Source: CAZFAT01 sp964517075
GTDB lineage: Bacteria; Acidobacteriota; Vicinamibacteria; Vicinamibacterales; SCN-69-37
Assembly: GCA_964517075.1 (NCBI GenBank)
Contig: CAZFAT010000294.1
Coordinates: forward strand, 1 to 6,607
Length of the DNA: 6,607 nucleotides
Reading direction: 5' to 3'
In this document: positions 1 to 4,616 of the stretch, in pieces
Layout: each line of letters opens with the position of its first letter
Numbering within the stretch: position 1 is the first letter of the stretch
The notes under the pieces: generated by a model
Seen by the model: only the letters and a program-made list of their open reading frames with translations
What the model was told of the DNA's origin: nothing
The model's database searches: none
Translations under genes and position numbers: made by a program

Positions 1-1
1 G

Positions 2-106
2 CTGCGGCAAAGTCGGCCGGCCGCAGACTACACGCTTCTCGAAAACGCTTTAACGTCCGCCGGCTACGACTCGGTGGAAACAACCCGCCCGCTACGAGTC
101 TGTTGA
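2..106 (+). CDS. Possible C-terminal tail of an unidentified convergent gene (partial, doubtful)
   Basis: One plus-strand frame is open from the left edge to a TGA at 104-106 (34 codons). Its amino-acid mix is protein-like, with balanced acidic, aromatic and small residues, for example ADYTLLENALTSAGYDSVE. If real, it is the end of a gene starting outside the window and meeting the DMFase-like gene tail to tail with a 15-nt overlap. The evidence is weak: about 100 nt without a stop is common in GC-rich DNA, and another plus frame is open here too. No family is recognised. The alternative is that positions 1-91 are plain 3' flank of the minus-strand gene. Confidence 0.2.
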   Translation: MRQSRPAADYTLLENALTSAGYDSVETTRPLRVC

Positions 107-1603
107 CAGCACCCGCCCGCCGGTCTCGAGGAACCGGCGGAAGAGGTTCGTCGTCATCCGCTGGACCCTCGCGTCGGGACCAGGCGGCGTGCCACCGTGG
201 GACGACGGACGGAGGTAGCCTGGCGGTGCGCTCAACCCGTCCGACCACCAGATCGTGGCGGCGTTGAACACGATGTTGTCGCGCGGTCCCGGATAGATGG
301 TCGCGGTGTACTCGGTCTTCTGAGGCCGCCCGCCCGAAAAGACCGGCCCGCGCGCCAGAACCTCGAGCCCCGGCATCGTCCCCAGTGGCGGCCCGTGGTG
401 TTCCCAGCCGACGAGACCCGGGATCGCGTCTCCTTCGCGCATCCCGGTGCCCTCGAAGAGCCAGTGACCGGGTCGGACGCACGTCCAGTCCGCACTGCCG
501 TTGGCCGGTTCGGTCGATCCCGATCCCATGAGCGCCGCCGCAGCCGGGCCGTGCTGCTTCCAGGCCGTTGGGTAATCACGGACCGGCCGGCCGCTGAACT
601 TGCCAATCCGTTCGATCGTGCGGTTCGCACCGCCGCGTCCACCCGCGCGAATGTCGATCACGCCGTCCACCGAGTTGCCGCTCAGGAAGGCGGCATGAAC
701 GCCGGCCGCGATCGCGCGTCTGACGTTCTCGAACATCGGCAGCGACCAGTACTCGTCGTGCCCGACCGAGAGAAAGGCGCGAGCCCGCCGAAGTTGTGCG
801 GCATCCGCGTGCGTGTCCAGATTCGAAATGTAGGACACGTCGTAGCCCTGCTGCTCCATCCAGAACGCAAGCGGGAACTCCCACAGCAGGAACTCCCCGG
901 AGCCCTGCGAGAGCGGCGCGTCGAAGATTTGCCGATACCGCGCGTACGGTCGATCGAAGCTGACCGACACACCCGGTCCCGTGTACCAATTGTGCGGCGG
1001 CGTGCCCTCGTCGTACAGCGACCAGACGTCGGGCCAGCGGTTGTAGGCCGCCCACGTCGTGTCGGAGCACTGGAAGAGGAACTCGCAAGGGCGATCGTCG
1101 CGGACGACGAAGATGAGGTAGCTCTGGAGGTTCTCGCGCGCCTCGGTCATCTTGCCTAGGTAGACACCGCTCGGCCAGTCGTCCGGCACCGTCAGTTCGA
1201 AGGCGACTGGCCAGTCGCATTCGCGCAGCCGGACGTCGCCGACCGGTGGATCGACCTGCGGCGCACCCTCGAGCGGTCCGACGCGGCGCATCAAGCGGCC
1301 GCCGGCCCCGCCGTAGTAGCCGAGCCGGTAGATGTCGATGACAACGCGCGAGGCGGGGCGGGTGCTGACCTTGAAGGCGATGGTCTCTCCGGCCTTGACG
1401 CTCGTACGCGAGCAGTAGCCTTCAATCCAGGGGCAGCGGTACCGGGTCGGCGGGTCGATGCGCGTGTTCGTCAGCAGCCAGTCGCGGGTGCCTGGCCGGG
1501 CGTTTTCCTGCTGGACGACATTCTGCGCGCGCTGGGCGGTGCGGCCGAGAGCGGCCGCTACGCCCAGCTGGCCGGCGCCGCGGAGGAACTCACGTCGATG
1601 CAT
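92..1603 (-). CDS. Tat-exported N,N-dimethylformamidase large-subunit (DMFA2) family protein
   Basis: A 503-aa protein (ATG 1603-1601, TAG 94-92). The N-terminus has a twin-arginine signal (HRREFLRG, residues 2-9) followed by a short Ala/Gly/Leu segment, so export of a folded protein, possibly with cofactor, is likely. The body resembles the DMFase beta/large subunit family: IYRLGYYGG (91-99), TWAAYNRW plus SLYDEG (183-200), GHDEYWS (281-287), FLSGNS (306-311), GWEHHG (399-404) and FNAATIWWSDGL (446-457). Characterised DMFase hydrolyses N,N-dimethylformamide with a mononuclear iron held by two Tyr and one carboxylate, and is cytoplasmic with a small subunit. No small subunit is visible here, so substrate and activity are unknown; many family members are exported and uncharacterised. 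The start is secure: an in-frame TGA lies five codons upstream (1618-1616 region) and a later start would lose the Tat signal. No Shine-Dalgarno is seen; a stem-loop ends 3 nt before the ATG. The gene lies 59 nt downstream of the PEP-CTERM gene. Confidence 0.88.
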   Translation of the reverse strand: MHRREFLRGAGQLGVAAALGRTAQRAQNVVQQENARPGTRDWLLTNTRIDPPTRYRCPWIEGYCSRTSVKAGETIAFKVSTRPASRVVIDIYRLGYYGGAGGRLMRRVGPLEGAPQVDPPVGDVRLRECDWPVAFELTVPDDWPSGVYLGKMTEARENLQSYLIFVVRDDRPCEFLFQCSDTTWAAYNRWPDVWSLYDEGTPPHNWYTGPGVSVSFDRPYARYRQIFDAPLSQGSGEFLLWEFPLAFWMEQQGYDVSYISNLDTHADAAQLRRARAFLSVGHDEYWSLPMFENVRRAIAAGVHAAFLSGNSVDGVIDIRAGGRGGANRTIERIGKFSGRPVRDYPTAWKQHGPAAAALMGSGSTEPANGSADWTCVRPGHWLFEGTGMREGDAIPGLVGWEHHGPPLGTMPGLEVLARGPVFSGGRPQKTEYTATIYPGPRDNIVFNAATIWWSDGLSAPPGYLRPSSHGGTPPGPDARVQRMTTNLFRRFLETGGRVLSTDS

Positions 1604-1606
1604 GGA

Positions 1607-1634
1607 CGACGAGGGCGATCATACGCCCTCGTCG
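1607..1634 (-). promoter_or_regulatory. Perfect 11-bp inverted repeat just upstream of the DMFase-like start codon
   Basis: The arms at 1607-1617 and 1624-1634 (CGACGAGGGCG / CGCCCTCGTCG) are perfectly complementary around a 6-nt loop. The structure ends 3 nt before the ATG at 1603. On the minus strand no U-run follows, so it is not a classical intrinsic terminator. In RNA it would cover the place where a Shine-Dalgarno should be; in DNA it could be an operator. The repeat is directly visible; a role in attenuation or translation control is inference. Confidence 0.6.
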
Positions 1635-1662
1635 ACCGGAAAGCTGTGGGAGTGGAGCGGGC

Positions 1663-2433
1663 TTACTGGCGGCGCCGGCGACGGAAGCGGGCCGCGAGCG
1701 CGAGGGCACCGCTGCCGACGAGCAGGAGCGAGGCCGGCTCAGGAACGGGCGTACCCGGTGTATCGGGCGTGCCGGGGACATACAGATAGTCCGACCCGAA
1801 CTCCACGTAGCTGCCGCTGTTCAGGAACGACAGGTTGGCCAGCGGCCCGCTGAGCGACAGAGTCAGAAAGACGCTGTTCTGGATATAGAAGGCGTTGTTG
1901 CCGATGTCATTGCTGCCATTGGGAACGAGTCCCCACTCGAGGCCGCCCGGGATCCCGGTGGCGCCGGTGAAGGAAATCACGTTGTTGCCACCGTTGCTGT
2001 GCGAGGTGATGGCATTGGTCGCATTCACCAGCGACGCCCCGCCGGTGTTGCCGACACCCACATTCGAGTATCCGTACTCGCTGTTGAAATTCGCGGGGCT
2101 CTGAACGGCCCACGCGGTGGTGTTCGTGCTTTGCACGATGTTCGAACCCGGTCCGAGCGCAACGCTGCCGCCGGTGATGCTGACGCCGGTAGGCAGGTCA
2201 AAGCTCAGCGAGCTGAGCACCATGTTCGAACTGCCGTTCTGGCCTCCAAACGGCGACGTCGACGTGTTGCTCAGCAGGATGGTCAGCGTGCTGCCCGAGA
2301 CGTTGAAATCGGCCGAGGCTGACAGCCCGTTGCCGGCATCGTAGACGATGACCGACGCCTGAGCAGACGCGGCCAAGCCCACCGTGAGGGCGGCAGTGAG
2401 AAGAACGGTTCGAACAAGACGCACGAAAAGCAT
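1663..2433 (-). CDS. PEP-CTERM sorting domain protein (exosortase substrate)
   Basis: A 256-aa secreted protein. Residues 1-26 are a Sec signal peptide (basic start MLFVRLVR, hydrophobic core, likely cut after ASAQA). The mature part is rich in Ser, Thr, Asn and Gly, has no Cys, and includes a beta-type segment STLTILLSNTSTS (48-60). A Pro/Thr-rich linker (PGTPDTPGTP, 220-229) leads to the tripartite sorting signal: VPEPAS (230-235), a hydrophobic helix (236-248) and a basic end RFRRRRRQ (249-256). In this family exosortase cuts near the PEP motif and passes the protein to the outer surface, often linked with exopolysaccharide or biofilm. The body vaguely recalls the XDD-type exosortase-dependent surface proteins of Acidobacteriota, but I cannot confirm that. 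Start chosen at ATG 2433-2431: GGAG lies 5 nt upstream and the signal peptide begins there. An ATG at 2517 would add 28 residues ahead of the signal. No exosortase gene is in the window. Confidence 0.9.
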   Translation of the reverse strand: MLFVRLVRTVLLTAALTVGLAASAQASVIVYDAGNGLSASADFNVSGSTLTILLSNTSTSPFGGQNGSSNMVLSSLSFDLPTGVSITGGSVALGPGSNIVQSTNTTAWAVQSPANFNSEYGYSNVGVGNTGGASLVNATNAITSHSNGGNNVISFTGATGIPGGLEWGLVPNGSNDIGNNAFYIQNSVFLTLSLSGPLANLSFLNSGSYVEFGSDYLYVPGTPDTPGTPVPEPASLLLVGSGALALAARFRRRRRQ

Positions 2434-2438
2434 AGTGA

Positions 2439-2443
2439 CTCCG
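2439..2443 (-). promoter_or_regulatory. Shine-Dalgarno of the PEP-CTERM gene
   Basis: The minus strand reads CGGAG, then TCACT, then ATG at 2433. The 5-nt spacing is ideal and decides the start at 2433 over the ATG at 2517. Confidence 0.7.
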
Positions 2444-2454
2444 GCCAACGCTAT

Positions 2455-2470
2455 AGCAATAGCGATGCCA
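2455..2470 (-). promoter_or_regulatory. Candidate sigma-54 (-24/-12) promoter of the PEP-CTERM gene
   Basis: The minus strand reads TGGCATCGCTATTGCT. It fits the RpoN consensus TGGCACG-N4-TTGCW, with the invariant GG (2469-2468) and GC (2457-2456) exactly 12 nt apart and TGGCA and TTGCT both complete. It lies in the 84-nt gap before the PEP-CTERM gene, in the right direction. PEP-CTERM systems in other bacteria often carry a sigma-54 activator (PrsR) with a kinase (PrsK). Caveat: the predicted start near 2444 leaves only about 11 nt of leader, barely enough for the Shine-Dalgarno. A sigma-70-like TATAGT (2475-2470) overlaps its upstream edge but has no good -35. Confidence 0.5.
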
Positions 2471-2517
2471 CTATATTCAGCCGGCCTAGTCGTTTCGCTG
2501 GACCGTTTTGTCGTCAT

Positions 2518-3234
2518 TCAGGTTGACTTAAGTCCACGACGCGGCCTGGGCCGAGCCGGCGCTTCGAACGCGCTCTTCCACCGCTTCGACGGATCGTCGA
2601 ACCGGACGTCCGCCGGCTCGAACGCGTTGGGATCGAACGCGCCGCCGGCCCAGGCCACCATCGCCTTGTGCTCGGGGTGCCGCCGGTTGGAGATGGCCGC
2701 CAGGAACCGCGCGTAGCCGGCCGGACCGCCGCAATCCTCCGGTGGACAGCGGCGGGCGCCCGCCACGCAGCGCGGATAGGCTTGCGACGCATCGGCGGGC
2801 TCCATGGACTCGTGCACGAGCATGTGTTCCCAGTCGTCACCGAAGTCGTACGCATACAGGATCGGCAGGGCATGCCAGCCGCGCCGCTCGAAGAACCCAG
2901 CCAGCGGGACGTCCCAACTCGGCATGACCGGTCGATCGGCGGGTTCCTCGCCGGTCGGGATGCCGATGGACATCGAATGCGTTTCCATCGGATCGAGCAG
3001 GCGGAACTCGTGGAGGTGCGAATCGAGCCATCCCATGGCGTCCTGGATGGCGACGTGCAGGTCCCAGAACGAGTACTCGAGCGGCACCTGAATGCGGCGC
3101 CAGATCAGCGGGTCCGTGCCCGTCAGGACCACGAGGAATTGGTGCACCCAGGCGGACTGGGCGCGGCGGCGCCGCCGACGGGTGCCCGGCACGGGTCGCG
3201 CCCGGCGTGCCCGCTTCGTGGTGCGTGTTCCCAT
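2518..3234 (-). CDS. Plasmid pRiA4b ORF-3 family protein (IS1096 passenger TnpR-like)
   Basis: A 238-aa soluble protein of the PRiA4_ORF3 family, whose biochemical function is unknown. Residues 1-25 are a strongly basic tail (KRARRAR at 7-13, RRRRRR at 19-24). The conserved domain follows: LVVLTGTDPLIWRRIQVP (34-51), DAMGWLDSHLHEFR (65-78), YAYDFGDDWEH (127-137), a Cys-containing segment PRCVAGARRCPPEDCGGP (154-171), and FDPNAF (200-205). Members occur on plasmids, beside transposases and as stand-alone chromosomal genes; no transposase is nearby here. Start: the ATG at 3234-3232 is preferred because AGGAGG (3252-3247) lies upstream, although the 12-nt spacing is long. A GTG at 3261 would add nine residues but has no Shine-Dalgarno. 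The stop TGA (2520-2518) lies 84 nt before the PEP-CTERM start. The basic tail might bind nucleic acid, but that is a guess. Confidence 0.87.
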   Translation of the reverse strand: MGTRTTKRARRARPVPGTRRRRRRAQSAWVHQFLVVLTGTDPLIWRRIQVPLEYSFWDLHVAIQDAMGWLDSHLHEFRLLDPMETHSMSIGIPTGEEPADRPVMPSWDVPLAGFFERRGWHALPILYAYDFGDDWEHMLVHESMEPADASQAYPRCVAGARRCPPEDCGGPAGYARFLAAISNRRHPEHKAMVAWAGGAFDPNAFEPADVRFDDPSKRWKSAFEAPARPRPRRGLKST

Positions 3235-3246
3235 GACGGGTCGCGT

Positions 3247-3252
3247 CCTCCT
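3247..3252 (-). promoter_or_regulatory. Strong Shine-Dalgarno of the ORF-3 family gene
   Basis: The minus strand has a complete AGGAGG, 12 nt from the ATG at 3234. The spacing is longer than the usual 5-9 nt, but the sequence is a perfect match. It lies inside the reading frame of the alternative GTG start at 3261, which argues for the ATG. Confidence 0.55.
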
Positions 3253-3261
3253 GCCGGCCAC

Positions 3262-3274
3262 CGGATACTATCCG
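3262..3274. promoter_or_regulatory. 13-bp perfect palindrome upstream of the ORF-3 family gene
   Basis: CGGATA-C-TATCCG is a perfect 6-bp inverted repeat around one central base, 27 nt upstream of the ATG at 3234. It contains a -10-like TAGTAT on the minus strand, but no clear -35 is seen. It could be an operator for a dimeric regulator. The repeat is seen; the role is inferred. Confidence 0.35.
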
Positions 3275-3336
3275 AACTCGCCGGCGGCATCTTCCATGCC
3301 CTGATCCCCGAGGTCCGGCTCGTGCGGTTGACTATC

Positions 3337-3369
3337 GCCGCGAGAGCGGCACCGGGCGCCCGAGCGGTG
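3337..3369. repeat. GC-rich inverted repeats between the VIT and ORF-3 genes
   Basis: Several short dyads lie in this gap, just past the VIT stop: GCCGC-GAGA-GCGGC (3337-3350), the 10-bp palindrome CGGGCGCCCG (3353-3362), and CACCG/CGGTG arms (3350-3354, 3365-3369). They could fold in the 3' end of the VIT transcript. No T-run follows on the minus strand, so a factor-independent terminator is not supported. Some dyads are expected by chance in DNA this rich in G and C. Confidence 0.3.
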
Positions 3370-3376
3370 GCCGTTC

Positions 3377-4066
3377 TCATCCGACCGTCGCGCCAAACAG
3401 GCGCCCGACGGCGGCGGTCGCGGCCAGCGCGAGCACGCCCCAGATGGCCACCCGCGCCGCGCCGACAAGTATCGGTGCGCCGCCGATGCGCGCCGCGGTC
3501 GCACCGAGCGCGACCAGACAGATCAACGACACGACCGACACGCTGAGGAGCGCCGGCGCCGGTGCGAGCACGATCGTGAGGATGGGCACACCCGCGCCCA
3601 CCGCGAACGTCGCCGCCGAGGCCAGCGCCGCTTGCAGCGGTCGGGCCGCGAGTTCTTCGGTGAGGCCGAGTTCGTCGCGCGCGTGGGCGGCGAGGGCGCC
3701 GTGGGCCGTCAACTGTCGCGCGACCGTTCGCGCCAGCTCGGGGTCGAGGCCGCGCTGCAGATAGATGCCCGTCAGTTCGGCTTCCTCCGCATCCGGCTGC
3801 GTCTCGAGCTCGGCCTTCTCCAGTCTGAGATCCGCCCGTTCGGTGTCTGCCTGGGAGCTGACCGAGACGTATTCCCCGGCCGCCATGGAGAACGCCCCCG
3901 CCACCAGACCGGCGACGCCGGCGACCAGCACGTCGTGACGGGTGGCCTCCGCTGCCGCGACCCCGACGACGAGGCTCGCGGTGGAGACGATCCCGTCGTT
4001 GGCCCCGAGCACCGCGGCGCGCAGCCAGCCGATGCGTTCACTGCGATGACGTTCACGATGCGGCAT
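3377..4066 (-). CDS. VIT1/CCC1 family iron/manganese transporter
   Basis: A 229-aa inner-membrane protein of the vacuolar iron transporter family. VIT proteins move Fe2+ or Mn2+ out of the cytoplasm, usually for proton exchange. Domains in order: TM1 with the signature RAAVLGANDGIVSTASLVVG (16-35); TM2 with VAGAFSMAAGEYVSVSSQAD (55-74); an acidic cytoplasmic helical region (about 75-143) with several Glu typical of the metal-binding part; then three hydrophobic segments (about 145-167, 171-193, 197-223). Asp-23 in GANDG, Met-61 and Glu-65 correspond to the conserved metal-path residues of the family. Length is typical. The start at ATG 4066-4064 is secure: GGAGG lies 5 nt upstream and family proteins begin just before this TM1 motif. 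An ATG at 4246 would run through the antisense of the tRNA and is rejected. A possible -10 (TATCAT, 4118-4113) lies upstream without a clear -35. Whether Fe or Mn is the substrate cannot be told. Confidence 0.92.
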   Translation of the reverse strand: MPHRERHRSERIGWLRAAVLGANDGIVSTASLVVGVAAAEATRHDVLVAGVAGLVAGAFSMAAGEYVSVSSQADTERADLRLEKAELETQPDAEEAELTGIYLQRGLDPELARTVARQLTAHGALAAHARDELGLTEELAARPLQAALASAATFAVGAGVPILTIVLAPAPALLSVSVVSLICLVALGATAARIGGAPILVGAARVAIWGVLALAATAAVGRLFGATVG

Positions 4067-4071
4067 GGCCA

Positions 4072-4076
4072 CCTCC
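4072..4076 (-). promoter_or_regulatory. Shine-Dalgarno of the VIT gene
   Basis: The minus strand reads GGAGG, TGGCC, then ATG at 4066, with ideal 5-nt spacing. It fixes the start well downstream of the longest possible frame. Confidence 0.75.
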
Positions 4077-4231
4077 ACCTGCGGCTGGGAGCGATCGCCC
4101 GGCGACGCGCTGATGATACGCAGGGAACGGCTGGCGGCGGTTCCGGAGCTGCCAGGCGCGTCGGAGCTGGTTGCCGCCCGCGCGCGCGTACTGTTACGGT
4201 AAGAGGCTCTGCTCGTTCGTTCCCGCCGTGC

Positions 4232-4305
4232 TGGGAGGTCGTTCAACGGTAGGACACCGCGCTCTGGACGCGGTTATCGGGGTTCGAATCCCTGCCTCCC
4301 AGCCA
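4232..4305 (+). tRNA. tRNA-Gln (anticodon CTG)
   Basis: A full cloverleaf can be drawn. Acceptor arms TGGGAGG (4232-4238) and CCTCCCA (4295-4301) pair perfectly. The D stem is GTTC/GGAC with loop AACGGTA. The anticodon stem CCGCG/CGCGG (4257-4261, 4269-4273) carries the loop CTCTGGA, giving anticodon CTG (4264-4266), which reads CAG. The T stem (4278-4282, 4290-4294, one G-T pair) has loop TTCGAAT. Discriminator G is at 4302 and CCA is encoded at 4303-4305. The U1-A72 pair and G73 agree with bacterial glutamine identity. A weak promoter may lie upstream: TTGCCG (4171-4176), 18 nt, TACGGT (4195-4200); this is low confidence. The gene is divergent from the VIT gene. Confidence 0.96.
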
Positions 4306-4616
4306 TTTTGCGGATGGTCGCCGGTGCTCGCCCTCAGTTGCGTCCTTTGCGGCTGGTTGTGACCATTCACCAGTGTTTGCACTTGGGAAGAGCCTTCTCT
4401 CAGCCAACGGGCGCTCCCGTCCGCTTCTTGCACGGCGAAACTACCCATCGTCGTAGCGAAGAATTCGCGCGAGGGCCGCTCATCAACATCTCACACCTTG
4501 CTCACTGAATGCTGAGGACTCGGACGGCGCGAACGAGGATGCTGCAGGAGCTACACATCAGCGAAACTGGGAGGGCGGCTTTGCCGTACCTCATCTGAAG
4601 TGGGCAGGGAGTCGGT
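4306..4616. other. Gene-free stretch between tRNA-Gln and the permease gene
   Basis: About 310 nt in which I see no convincing coding frame, RNA gene or mobile-element end. The frames that are open lack Shine-Dalgarno sequences and family likeness. The tRNA 3' end is not repeated here, so no integrated element bounded by that repeat is visible. A small dyad GCGAA-GAA-TTCGC lies at 4456-4468. The permease promoter must lie here, or transcription must come from upstream, but no clear -35/-10 pair or sigma-54 site was found. Confidence 0.5.
4606..4611 (+). promoter_or_regulatory. Shine-Dalgarno of the permease gene
   Basis: AGGGAG sits 5 nt (TCGGT) before the ATG at 4617-4619, supporting that start. 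Confidence 0.65.

Noticed and set aside
68..100. Inverted repeat GACTCG/CGAGTC around the end of the DMFase-like gene as a terminator
   Set aside because: It is only 6 bp with a 21-nt loop, one arm lies within the coding end, and no U-run follows on the minus strand.
197..1159. Long plus-strand frame of 320 codons
   Set aside because: It lies wholly opposite the DMFase-like gene. Its Arg/Pro/Val-rich translation has no family likeness, as expected for a shadow frame in GC-rich DNA.
2434..2517. 28-residue N-terminal extension of the PEP-CTERM protein
   Set aside because: It would place extra residues before a normal signal peptide, span the candidate promoter, and ignore the well-placed GGAG before ATG 2433.
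4067..4246. 60-residue N-terminal extension of the VIT transporter
   Set aside because: It overlaps the tRNA on the opposite strand, has no family likeness, and GGAGG marks the start at 4066.
4194..4448. Minus-strand frame across the tRNA, with a WEAGIRTPI-type peptide
   Set aside because: This is the antisense translation of the tRNA-Gln gene, a well-known source of false proteins. There is no Shine-Dalgarno or family match.
4280..4616. tRNA-Gln as the attachment site of an integrated element
   Set aside because: No second copy of the tRNA 3' end and no integrase gene appear in the window; the flanking gene is an ordinary permease.
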